DNA of 64,000 bases. Source: Fagopyrum homotropicum. Taxonomy: Eukaryota; Streptophyta; Magnoliopsida; Caryophyllales; Polygonaceae. Both the position numbers and the translations under genes were made by a program. Below are positions 19,390-29,374 of the stretch, piece by piece; the first letter of the stretch is position 1; each line of letters starts with the position of its first letter. The stretch spans positions 86,362,560 through 86,426,559 of the forward strand of contig BSWB01000002.1 in NCBI GenBank assembly GCA_033239125.1. The letters run 5' to 3'. The notes under the pieces were generated by a model. It was not told the DNA's origin. It worked only from the letters and a program-made list of their open reading frames with translations, and searched no databases.

Positions 19390-19542
19390 GACAAGCTGAG
19401 ACGAGATCATGACAAGCAGTTTACGAGGTCCAGACAAGCAGTTGACGAGGCCCAGACAAGCAGTTGACAAGGTCCAAACAAGCGGTTGACGAGGCCCAGA
19501 CAAGCAGTTGACGAGGCCCAGACAAGCTGTTGACAAGGTTTT
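19390..19542 (+). repeat. 22-bp tandem repeat, about seven units
   Basis: The consensus GACAAGCAGTTGACGAGGCC (first 20 of 22 bp) repeats from about 19390 to 19542, with clean units at 19411, 19433, 19455, 19477, 19499 and 19521. The last and first units are diverged, as is usual for array edges. Confidence 0.9.
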
Positions 19543-20426
19543 GACAAGCCCAGTTTGATTCTTACCTTGCCTCAGCCCAGTTCTGCGTGCCTCCAGCCAG
19601 CCGGATTGCATCAGCCTTCACCTGGCCCAGTTGCTCCCAGCCCAGTAAGGAGATGGTATCTGCTGTCCAGGAAGCCTAGCCGCTTGATGTGAAGAAGAAA
19701 CCGTCGACCCTCTCTCTCCCCATCTCCATGTAACAGCCGAGAATCAGGCTGAGTATCACCCACGCTGATCTCCTTCCCCTTTCATTTCTGCGTCGACGTA
19801 CAGACCCTCAACAACCGACTCCATCGACCGATCCCTCTCACATAGATCAAACTCTCGTCGTATTCTGCATCTCGCACAACAGGCTCCTCTCTTGTGAACT
19901 CGGACACAGGAATCAGAAGCGTCGGACCACGCTTTGCCCTCCTTCACGCCGTGGTCAAAACATGCCCAAGTCTACGCAGCTGCTGCGATCTTCTGCATTC
20001 CCTCGGTCACATCAGCAAGGGAAGATCTGCAGCCTTGCGTCTTCGTTGGTTTCCCTCCTGCACACAATGATCACCCTCGTAGAAGCACTCAGCCCTCTGG
20101 ACAGGCGTTGCACTAGACCAGCCATCTCACTTCCCAGCAGTGTCGACAATACCTTGCAACTTGTAGATCTGGACGCAGAGAGCTATCGGATATAGTGACC
20201 TTACGGTCCGCCTTGTGCCTTCTTCTCTCTCTCTCGAGTATTGGAATCGGGTAAGAGTCATACCCCTTCCTTCCTTGCACTGCCTTCCATACTTTTCATG
20301 CCTAATGGGTTCCCTTTATGTCTTCAAATCATACTCAGATCAGCAATAGAAGAAGCAGTGAAGATTCACACTTTTCTGAGTTTTCAACAAGTGTCAAGCA
20401 GTCGATTTTAGGGCCAGATTTGAGTA

Positions 20427-20930
20427 AGTTATACTCCTCCTTTGCCGCTGAATTTTGGATATGTTGTAGTCAGTAGTATATAGTAGATCATACTAAAATT
20501 TGGGAAGAATCGGAGTTACGGTTTGAGAGTTATGACGTTGCAAAGTCGACTCCTCATGCAGTTTTATAAATGTGCTGAGTTGAGAAAAAAACAGCATGAG
20601 ATGCTGTTTTAGGAAATAGTTTTAATAAGTTTTTGATCTCCGTTTGGCTTGAATTTTGGATATGATATAGTTGACATATTGTTGTAGAACATATTAAAAT
20701 TTGAGAAGCATCCAGCGAGTGGTTTGGGATTTATGATTTTTCAAAATTTAGTCATAAGCAGTTTTTCTGTTGTGCTGAAATTCGGTTTTGTGAGATAGTT
20801 TTAAATAGGATTTTGATCTCCTTTGCGGCTGAATTTGGATATATTATAGATACGATTTTATAGTAGAACATATTAAAATTTGGGAAAAATCCAGCGAGTA
20901 GTTTAGGAGCTATGATTTTTCAAAGTTAAG
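20427..20930 (+). repeat. ~190-bp diverged repeats, three units
   Basis: Three blocks share GATCTCC or CTCCTTTG, then GCTGAATTTTGGATAT, then TAGAACATATTAAAATTTG, then GGTTTGGGA-like and TATGATTTTTCAAA strings. They start near 20427, 20630 and 20811. They are clearly related but well diverged, so this is an older duplication than the 71-bp and 22-bp arrays. Confidence 0.75.
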
Positions 20931-22178
20931 ACAGTGTGTTGTTTGTTAAGTGTGGTAACCAACTTTAAAAATTTTTATAGAAGTGATGCTTTAACAGTTT
21001 TAAGAAATTCTTGCTCCTAGGAGTAGATGAGATATCATAGATCATCTAGGAAATTATTTCGGAATTTTTATAAGATTTTTCGAATTTTATATTTGAAGCC
21101 GAAGTTGGACCTTAACGATCTTTCCGAAAATAAGGAAATGGGTAAATTGTCAGTTTGTAACCAAACTCATCTTTAGGAGTTAGAATATGACTCTTTAGTC
21201 TCAAATAAGAGTTTAGGCATGAATTAGGGAATTTTTGGAAGTTTCGAGACCAAGGGTAAAATAGTCAGTTTACCATAAATTAATATTGTAATCAATTCCG
21301 TGGTATTGAGACCTACTATCTTAGAAGTCTTAGACTTCTAATCACCTAGAAAGTGTGCTGACACACTTGCCTCCATTGACAGGCCACTGATATCCTACTG
21401 TACAGATCGACTTGCGAATTAGAAAGTCGAGACATGATTCAGGTAAGTCCACGGACTTACTTAGCTGGCTTCTGTATGAGTGTAATGTGTATGAGTGGTG
21501 TTTGTTAGTTATGATAAACAACGAAACCGGATTAGGCCGACTTTATTATTTACGTAATTGACCCAAGTGTATGATAACGGGTCGTGACATCATCTGCCTA
21601 GCTCTTGCGAGAGTCTAGGAGGTTCCCTGCGACCAGCCCAGTCCGGTAGACGGTCAAATGCATTAGTACCATTCCGCGTTGGTAAACGGGGACAGGGGCG
21701 AGGTTTGGGAATCCCTCGTGTCACAAACTAAGTATCATTAGTATGGACATATCACCTAATTAAAGATAATAAAAGAATTGATTGTTCCATGTTGATTGTG
21801 TATGTTGTGTGTTTGTGCTTTTACCTTTATACTTATGCATAGAATGTTAGCTAACGGTTTTATACCGCTTGTAGATGCCTTGCAGGTTAAGACAGTTGTG
21901 GAGAGATTCGGAGGGAATGGTCAGCCGGGTCCACGTACTTATTTAGTTGGGGACGGGGATGTTTTCTGTTTTTCTTATGTGTCGTTTTGGTACCTTTGTT
22001 TTGTAAGGCTGATACGTATTCTTCATGCATATATTGTTTAAAGTTTTCAATTGTTTTAAATACTTTTGTGCCTTGTTGTAAGATCCAAGTTAAATTGTTG
22101 TCAACTAAGGTCGGGACCCATTGTGAGGTCCTAACCAGTAACTCCCCGAGTTCTCAGAATTTGGGGTGTTACAGTCTT

Positions 22179-23108
22179 CTTCTCTACTCTGATTGCCAAA
22201 TGCAGGTCCCCCATGGTACTATAAGGATACAAATCAATTTCATTAGCCAAAGATGAGTTTAAAATGCGTAGATACCTAGCCATTGTAGACTCCTCATCTT
22301 CAACCACATTAGCTTTCACCATTGCCATTTGCATAGAGGTGTAGACCTCTTCGGCACTCATGGCTCCTTGTCTAAGGTTCTCCAACCTTTGCCTCAGCTC
22401 CCTAGCATAATGTTGAGGTACAAAACGAGCTCTCATCAAGGCCTTCATTTGTTCCCATGTAGTGATGGCTGGATCCAACGTTCTTCTCCTTTCCTTGACA
22501 AGATGATCCCACCATACTAGTGCATATCCTTGGAACTCCAATGATGCAAGATGGACCTTCCTTTGCTCTCCAAAGTGATGGCATGACCAAATTTGCTCCA
22601 ATTTAGTCTCCCAATCCATGTAAGCATCCGGGTCACACTTGCCTTCAAAATTAGGAATCTTGACCTTCACTTTCCCTATTCCATCTAGCTCTTGATAAGG
22701 CCTAAATGGCTCATATTCTCGTCCTCTCCTTGGCTGTGGGTGACGCCTAGGGAACTCTCTCCACATGCCTTCTTCCTCAACATCCTCTTGTGGCTCATGA
22801 AAATCATCCACAAAACCTTGCACATTATGTGTTGTAGGAAGAGGGTTAGCATGTCTCATACCTTGCCCTTGAGGGGTTCTTTGAGGTGATTCATGGGCTG
22901 TTTCTCTAGGGGCATCTCTAGACGTGCCTCCTAGCTCGAAAGTGGACCTCGGCTGTGGCGTGGCTATGGGTGTTGGCCGACACTCCAACGTGCCAATCCG
23001 GTCGGTCAATCTTGCCACCGAATCCATTATTTGCTTCAACATAGCAAATGTCTCTGGGTGCATTGGCTCAGTGCTTTGGGACTTGATGGGACTATTAGAC
23101 CTAGACAT
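22179..23108 (-). CDS. gag: A2 gag N-terminal region
   Basis: This is the structural protein of the A element. The start is the ATG at 23108-23106 (MSRSNSPIKSQS), supported because A3 begins in the same way at 26437. A coiled-coil-like segment (HPETFAMLKQIMDSVARL) is followed by a Pro/Arg-rich stretch and then the capsid-like core: YQELDGIGKVKVKIPNFEGK, WETKLEQIW, LEFQGYALVWWDHLVKERRR, LRQRLENLRQG and RYLRILNSSL. The frame is open to the insertion point at 22178, and the rest of gag lies beyond the Tekay LTR at 19083. It is the best-preserved A gag here. Confidence 0.9.
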
Positions 23109-24283
23109 GATCAAAAAAACACACAAAACAAGCAAACTAATTGAATTAGATAAAACAGAAAATTCTCACAAGTGTTTACTCTCACTCTTGCTCAAGTTGT
23201 GTTGATCACAAGCTATTTGATGCAATTGACTTGGATGGATTAAAACTCCTTCTAAGATCAATGCCTTAGCTCAACTAGGACACTCCTTGACTTGAAAAAG
23301 GATGATACACGGCTGCTTGAAGGTTCACAATAGAAAACGTCAAGATAGACACTAAGAAGCTGAAATAAGACTCAAGACTCAACTAGTATGGCTTGCAAGC
23401 AATGTTAACTAGCTAAATCACACAAAATACTCAAAAAAGACACAAGACTCAAAGATAGATGCAAAAGGTTGATATGGACTCGAAAAGATGGTAAACTCAA
23501 GATATGATAGAATTAGAGTAAAACAAGGAAGATAGACACACAAGAGACTAAGAAGAGAGCTTCACTTACCTTGTCCTTATGCAATGGAGAGAGATATGGC
23601 CGGCTGTGGTGTTTAACGTTGGCTTTTGGGTAATGGTGATGGATAAAAAAAGAGGTAGGTAACTCTTGTTTGTAGTCTCAATGATCCTTTCACAATCAGA
23701 TTGCAAAAACACTTGTTTTTCTAGCTTCTACACAACTTAGGTTAGTATAGAATATGATATGAAATGTATGATGTAGGATGATGAAAATATATGAGAAAAT
23801 ATTTCTTTTTCTTTGTTTTTTCTTTTGTGTTCCTTGGCTGACGTTTTGGGGAAGAAAATAGGAGAGAGGAATGAAATTAAAAATTGAAAAGAAATATGAG
23901 ATAACTAACTAGAAGTAGTCTCTTGTTGTTGCTACAAATAAGGAGCTTTTGTGGCCTCTCTCCTACTTGCAACGACTGATTTGTTTTGGAGAGTGGTCCC
24001 CCTTCTTTTTTTTTTTGAACGGCTATTTGCCAAGAGGATGCAGCTGGACGTTTTGGATGAAGAATGGCTGATGAAGGTGATGTAGAATTGCTGGAAAATG
24101 GCTGTTTTGGCTTGGCTTTCTCTCTTCTCCAATAAACACAAGAAACAAAGCAAATTAGACTCAAATAGACTCTTAAGATGAAGCAAATGACTCAAACAAA
24201 GAAAAGACTCAAAGAAGATACTCAAACCGTCAATGGTGATGACTGATTCCAGACTCGCAATCAACCTGGCTTTGATACCAATT
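23109..24283 (-). other. A2 5' untranslated leader and primer-binding site
   Basis: In minus sense, the PBS TGGTATCAAAGCCAG (about 24266-24280) starts two bases after the LTR end. It matches initiator tRNA-Met for the first eight bases, then departs from the usual CAGAGC. The leader of about 1.15 kb is AT-rich, with poly-A/poly-T tracts near 23990-24020 and 23800-23830. It has no convincing frame. The same leader, inverted, occurs in A3 at 25258-26436. Confidence 0.75.
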
Positions 24284-25255
24284 TGATGCGGGTTGGGGCC
24301 GCAAATGACTAGATCTAGATTGGGAATCCTTGAAGACCAACAATGGACGTTTTCCTTGACAAATGACACGCAAAATCAGATTGTTTAGAAACAGAAATGA
24401 TGTTGGAAAAAAGGCAAGAAAGAGAATGAAATGGAACGTGGAATGTTTGGTAGAAGTAGATCCAAAAGAACCAAACGACTCCCTTACAAGAACCTTGATC
24501 AGATTGATCAAAAACCCAAGCAAGATGATGCCTTCAACCCTTTCTTCTATAACCTTACACAAGCCTTCAATGGAGACAAGCACAAGGAGGGACTAGTATT
24601 GACTAGTAGCATCAATCTCTAAAGAGATTAACACACACAAGAACAATCTAGCAGGGATTCACAACAATTCAATCAATGGCTCACTTTATTGATTGAATTT
24701 TCTGGATAGGAACAAAAGCTCTCAAAGAGACGGTTTATCAAGTTTTGCTAAAATATCTATCTACCTGGAAAGAAGCTAAGGGAGGCTTTTTATATGCCTA
24801 GAAAGCCTCCTATCTAAAAAAGGAAAAACATTTGTAAAAAAGACAATAAAACAAATAAAACAACTAAAACAAATAAAAATAACCCTTAAAATGTTTTGAA
24901 CCTAAAGGTTATAAAAAGTCTTTCATTTTATACCAAAAGATGATATAAAATACAAAAGAAGCTCCAAAAGCCTCAATCTTCCATTTCTTGCAATTCCGGA
25001 ACAAGTGTCTCTTCTTTGCTCTTGCATGGCTCCAAATCACGTGTGCAAGGTCTCCCTTCCACGTCCAAGTCATCGGGAATGGTCATTAACGTGACTAAGG
25101 AAGCCTCAGTCAGCAATGGATCGTCAATGGTCTCCTTTGGAGCTAAGGACACCAACAAGTTGGACACCTCCTCTTGAATTGCTCTTGCCCTTGATCTGGT
25201 GATTGACCCTTGCATTGTAGGACTAGTAGGGGCTGTTGGTGATGGTCCCTGATCA
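24284..25255 (-). repeat. 5' LTR of A2
   Basis: This 972-bp LTR starts (minus sense) TGATCAGGGACCATCACC at 25255 and ends CCAACCCGCATCA at 24284, next to the PBS. The first ~280 bp hold a C-terminal tail frame (TMQGSITRSRARAIQEE to LQEMED, stop near 24973), as in the other A LTRs. It then holds a TATA-like element near 24790 (minus-sense TATAAAAAGCC) and T-rich U5. The bases after its outer end (TAGTT) lead directly into the A3 leader. Confidence 0.9.
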
Positions 25256-25257
25256 TA

Positions 25258-26436
25258 GTTGATTGCGAGTCCGGAATCAGCCATCACCATTGACGGTTTG
25301 AGTATCTTCTTTGAGTCTTTTCTTTGTTTGAGTCATTTGCTTCATCTTAAGAGTCTATTTGAGTATAATTTGCTTTGTTTCTTGTGTTTATTGGAGAGAG
25401 AGAAAGCCAAGCCAAAACCGCCATTGTCCAACCATTCTACATCACCTTCATCAGCCATTGTTAATCAAAAACGTCCAGCTCTTTTCTCTTGGCTATAACC
25501 GTCCAAAAAAAAACAATCAAAAGAAATGAAAAAGGGGGACCACTCTTCCAAAATAAATCAGCCATTGCAAGAGAGAGGAGAGGGCCACAAAAGCTCCTTA
25601 TTTGTTGCAACAACAAGAGACTACTTCTAGTTAGTTATCTCTTATTTCTTTTCAATTTTTAATTTCATTCCTCTCTCCTATTTTCTTCCACAAAAATGTC
25701 AGCGGAGGACCACAAAAAAAAACAAAGAAAAAGAAATATTTTCTCATATATTTTCATCATCCTACATATCATACATTTCATATCATATTCTATACTAACC
25801 TAAGTTGTGTAGAAGCTAGAAAAACAAGTGTTTTTGCAATCTGATTGTGAAAGGATCATTGAGACTACAAACAAGAGTTACCTACCTCTTTTCTTATCCA
25901 TCACCATTACCCAAAAGCCAATGTTAAACACCACAGCCGGCCATATCTCTCTTCATTGCATAAGGACAAGGTAAGTGAAGCTCTCTTCTTAGTCTCTTGT
26001 GTGTCTATCTTCCTTGTTTTACTCTAATTCTATCATATCTTGAGTTTACCATCTTTTCGAGTCCATATCAGCCTTTTGCATCTATCTGTGAGTCTTGTGT
26101 CTTTTTTGAGTATTTTGTGTGATTTAGCTAGTTAAAGATTGCTTGCAAGCCATACTAGTTGAGTCTTGAGTCTTATTTCAGCTTCTTAGTGTCTATCTTT
26201 ACGTTTTCTGTTGTGAACCTTCAAGCAGCCGTGTATCACCCTTTTTTTCAAGTCAAGGAGTGTGCTAGTTGAGCTAAGGCATTGATCTTAGAAGGAGTCT
26301 TAATCCATCCAAGTCAATTGCATCAAATAGCTTGTGATCAACACAACTTGAGTGTGAGAGTGAGAGTAAACACTTGTGAAAATTTTCTGTTTTATCTAAT
26401 TCAACTAGTTTGCTTGTTTTGTGTGTTTTTTCGATC
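25258..26436 (+). other. A3 leader (5' UTR), PBS missing
   Basis: This is the inverted counterpart of 23109-24265, starting at GTTGATTGCGAGTCC. It has the same landmarks: a GAGTATCTTCTTTGAGTC run, a poly-A/T patch near 25500-25520, and TTAGTCTCTTGTGTGTCTAT shortly before gag. No protein-coding frame is convincing. The primer-binding site and LTR that should precede it are absent. Confidence 0.8.
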
Positions 26437-27833
26437 ATGTCTAGGTCTAATAGTCCAAGCAAGTCCCACAGCAGTGAGCCAATGCACCCGGAGACATTTG
26501 CTATGTTGAAGCAATGGATTCGGTGGCAAGATTGACACACCGGATTGACACGTTGGAGCCTTGACCAGCACCCACGGTCACGCCACAGCCGAGGTCCACT
26601 TTCGAGCTAGGCGGCACATCTAGAGATTCCCCTACAGAAAAAGCCCCTGAATCACCCCAAAGAACCCCTCAAGGGCAAGGTATGAGACATGCTAACACTC
26701 TTCCTAGAACACCTAATGTGCAAGGTTTTGTGGATGATTTTCAGGAGCCACAAGAGGATGTTGAGGAAGAAGGTATGTGGAGAGAGTTCCCTAGGCGTCA
26801 CCCACAGCCAAGGAGAGGACGAGAATATGAGCCATTTAGACCTTATCAAGAGCTAGATGGAATAGGGAAAGTGAAGGTCAATATTCCTAGTTTTGAAGGC
26901 AAGTGTGACCTAGATGCTTACATTGATTGGGATACTAAGTTGGAGCAAATTTGGTCTTAACATCACTTTGGAGAGCAAAGGAAGGTCTAGCTTGCATCAT
27001 TGGGTTCCAAGGCTATGCACTAGTATGGTGGGATCATCTTGTCAAGGAAAGAAGAAGAACCTTGGATCCGGCCATCACTACATGGGAACAAATGAAGGCC
27101 TTGATGAGAGCTCGTTTTGTACCTCAACATTATGCTTGGGAGCTGAGGCAAAGGTTGGAGAACCTTAGACAAGGAGCCATGAGTGCCGGAGAGGTCTACA
27201 CCTCTATGCAAATGGAAATGGTGAAAGCTAATTTGGTTGAAGATGAGGAGTCTACAATGGCTAGGTATCTACACATTTTAAACTCATCTTTGGCTAATGA
27301 AATTGATTTGTATCCTTATAGTACCATGGTGGATCTTCTGCATTTGGCAATCAAAGTAGAGAAGAAGACAAAGGCTAGGAACCAAGGTGCCAAGACAAGC
27401 TTTGGAGCTACAAGCTCATGGAAAGCACAAAACAGCCGGCTCCAAGGATCCTATAGCCGTGAGCCTACATCCACCAAGGAGGACCAAAAAGCATCAACCA
27501 TGGACCAAGGAGCACAAAGAAGGAGCTCAACACCTCATTCATCTTCTAGACCCTTGAATGAGCCTTGAAGTGGTCCTAAAGGGAGTACCTCTAACTCTAC
27601 TCTTCGTTCTAGAGATATTGTGTGTTTTAAATGTCAAGGTAGAGGTCATTACATGAGGGATTGTCCTAATAAGAAAACTCTGATTTTAAATCAATTTGGC
27701 AATATGAGAGTGAGGATGAGCATGAAAATGATGATAACACCCACCTTAATGGATTGCATGAAATTGGTAGTGATAGTGATGAGGGCATTGAATATGAGCA
27801 TGGAGAATCATGCTAAGCTAGCTCCGTGTGAGG
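26437..27833 (+). pseudogene. gag: A3 gag, broken
   Basis: The ATG at 26437 (MSRSNSPSKSHSSEPMHPE) matches A2. A 4-bp loss near 26510 shifts the frame after FAMLKQ. The frame is recovered at 26682 (MRHANTLPRTPNVQGFVDDF) and stops at about 26957, where WSCHHF has become WS-stop-HHF. The capsid core (GYALVWWDHLVKERRR and LRQRLENLRQGAMSAGEVY) is open from 26951 to 27568, where a TGA interrupts LNEPSSG. The zinc knuckle CFKCQGRGHYMRDC is intact at about 27620-27662. After it, another frame change precedes the E insertion at 27839. At least four lesions make it non-functional. Confidence 0.88.
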
Positions 27834-27838
27834 ATAAT

Positions 27839-29027
27839 TGATACGGTGTTAATCCGTGTTTGAGTCGACCTAGGCACAATGATCTCGAACCGGGCTGAAT
27901 GAAACGATTTCTGAATGCGGAATGGACGTAGGTTGATGAATGGCGCAGGAAAGGTGAGAGAAGAACCAAAGAGAGAGCCAATGAAGGAACCAAGGCTGAA
28001 GAGCCAAAACCCCAATCGTGACTGCCCTAGACCCGTCTCCAATACAACGTTACACTAGCTCCTGCTGTACTAGCACAAAGAGGGACTCGTGAAGGCTCGA
28101 AGCACCAATCCGAAGGCGGTTTGACACAAACAAGCTCAGCCAAGCAACAACAACAATGCCAACCAAAAACTCTCTTGTTCTTTGATTGATTTTGTGAAAT
28201 GATTACAAATGCAATTCTAAGCAATGGATTTTACGTAACTAATCTGCAGCTAAAGAGGCTATATAAATAGACTCTTTTATCGAGACAAAAATAAAGAAAA
28301 GAAAGCTGAAAACATTAGTGGGAAGGTGGTAATAAGAGAGCTTCCTCTAATGTAGCTAACAACCTAACAAACCACTAATCAGCATGGAAATAGGCTGAAT
28401 TATTCAAACTTATCCTTGGAGTGCAAGCTGGACGTTTTTAACGTTTTTAAGGAGCCAAATCGGCTATCCGAGTGGGTTGAGTTGTTCAACAGATCCATGA
28501 GTGATTTGGCTGTGTTTTAAGAGCCCAAATGATGATCCGAATGAGCTAAATTGTTACTCTCTTGGGCCTCTTTAAACATGGTCAACTGGTTGCCTTCTTG
28601 GGCTGTTTTGGAACGAGCAGCTGCTTCCCTCATTGGGCTGCATTGGACGTGAGCAACAACCTTCCTCCTTGGGCTGCATTGGACGTGAGCAACAGCCTCC
28701 TCTTGGGCTGCATTGGCGTGAGCAACAGCCTCCTCTTGGGCTGCCTTGGCGTGAGCAACAACCTCCTCTCCTGGACTGCATTGGACGTGATCAACAGCCT
28801 GCATGGCCTCCTCGAGCTGCATGGGAAGTGAGTACGTCGGCATGGTCTTCTTGCTTTGTTCGCTTGCTCCTACATTCACCAAAAGATTAACACATGATGA
28901 ACGGAAATTAAATAGTTCACGCATTGTGTCAAGCAATAGCACTTCCCTTGACATAACTTCTTGGATCTCCTTAGCTCTTGCTCTAGTAATGGGACCTTGA
29001 TAGCTTGTATGTGATGGTCCTACATCA
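27839..29027 (-). repeat. 3' LTR of E
   Basis: In minus sense it starts TGATGTAGGACCATCAC at 29027, directly after the purine tract CAAGAAGGAATGGA, and ends CGTATCA at 27839. About 510 bp at the start encode the pol C-terminal tail, including a tandem repeat. A TATA-like box (minus-sense TATTTATATAG) lies at about 28258-28268. The remainder is non-coding. Confidence 0.92.
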
Positions 29028-29374
29028 TCCATTCCTTCTTGGAAAGAATTCGACCCCGAATTTTCATCTTGTTCCGAATCTCCTTCATAGGGGCTCAAAT
29101 CTCCTACATTAAAAGTGGTGCTAACTCCATACTCTTCCGGTAAGTCTAACACATATGCATTGTCATTAATCCGGTGTAAGACTTTGAATGGTCCATCTCC
29201 TCGTGGTGCTAGCTTGGAATGGCGTTTTGTTGGAAACCGCTCTTTCCTTAGATGTAGCCAAACTAAGTCGCCGGGCTGGAAAACCATTTTCCGACGTCCT
29301 TTGTTATTCCGAGCTGCAGTTTCAACGCCTTTCTTGTCAAGTGCAGCCTTGGTCTTAGCATGAAGTTCCTTAAT
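28517..29374 (-). pseudogene. pol: E integrase C-terminus and LTR-encoded tail
   Basis: This continues the pol frame after a single TAA at 29375-29377. Residues just after the stop read IKELHAKTKAALDKKGVE, then VFQPGDLVWLHLRKERFP, the GPY/F-like GDGPFKVLHRINDNAYVLDL and VSTTFNVGDLSPY. At 29027 the frame enters the LTR: GPITRARAKEIQEVMSRE, the CR-like motif, then a Leu-rich stretch and six repeats of about 11-12 residues of the AVAHANAAQEE type. It stops at about 28517. Because most of this tail lies in the LTR, both LTR copies carry it. The repeat tail is not seen in families A, B or C. Confidence 0.85.
28610..28796 (-). repeat. ~33-36 bp coding minisatellite in E 3' LTR
   Basis: About six tandem units encode VDHVQCSPGEE, VVAHAKAAQEE, AVAHANAAQEE, AVAHVQCSPRRK, VVAHVQCSPMRE and AAARSKTAQEGN. 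The 5' LTR (34875-35050) has the same number of units with several substitutions (for example AHIQCNPGRK). Confidence 0.85.

Larger units (their letters stand above)
19084..22173 (+). mobile_element. Tekay/Del-like LTR (probable solo LTR, 3090 bp)
   Basis: It starts TGTAATATCCGG, ends GGGGTGTTACA and is flanked by the duplication GTCTT (19079-19083 and 22174-22178) in A2 gag. The inverted TGTAA/TTACA ends, the 3-kb length and the end region (GTCGGGACC, GAGGTCCTAACCAGTAA, near 22112-22143) resemble LTRs of Tekay/Del elements. There is no PBS, polypurine tract or coding frame, so a solo LTR is the simplest reading. It contains three different internal repeat arrays, annotated separately. The 19930-20200 and 21796-22256 open stretches show no recognisable protein. 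Confidence 0.85.
10139..25255 (-). mobile_element. Family A element A2, 5'-complete, carrying two insertions
   Basis: On the minus strand the order is 5' LTR (24284-25255), PBS and 5' UTR (23109-24283), gag (22179-23108), a Tekay-like LTR insertion, gag end/protease/RT start (17519-19083), insertion D, and RT/RNase H (10139-10854). It ends abruptly in RNase H at about 10139 against element C1. Both insertions have 5-bp duplications, and the A frame matches copies A1 and A3 on both sides, so one element was split twice. It has lost integrase, the tail and the 3' LTR. Confidence 0.88.

Noticed and set aside
19168..19542. CRISPR-like or centromeric satellite array
   Set aside because: The repeats are contiguous without unique spacers, few in number, and confined to one LTR. 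CRISPR is not expected in a plant nucleus, and no satellite-scale array is present.
19934..20195. Short open frames on both strands inside the Tekay-like LTR that might be a captured gene
   Set aside because: They overlap in conflicting frames, have no recognisable motif, and lie inside an LTR bounded by TSDs. Compositional chance is enough.
24266..24280. Possible tRNA gene near the PBS matches
   Set aside because: Only the 3' end complement of initiator tRNA is present (12-15 bases); no cloverleaf can be formed. The same applies to 34086, 45018, 47767 and 49627.
28562..28890. Plus-strand frames with Gly/Cys/Ile/Gln-rich repeats (for example EQQPPLGLHW type)
   Set aside because: They are the antisense reading of the E tail minisatellite; the minus-strand frame is continuous with integrase and is the real one.
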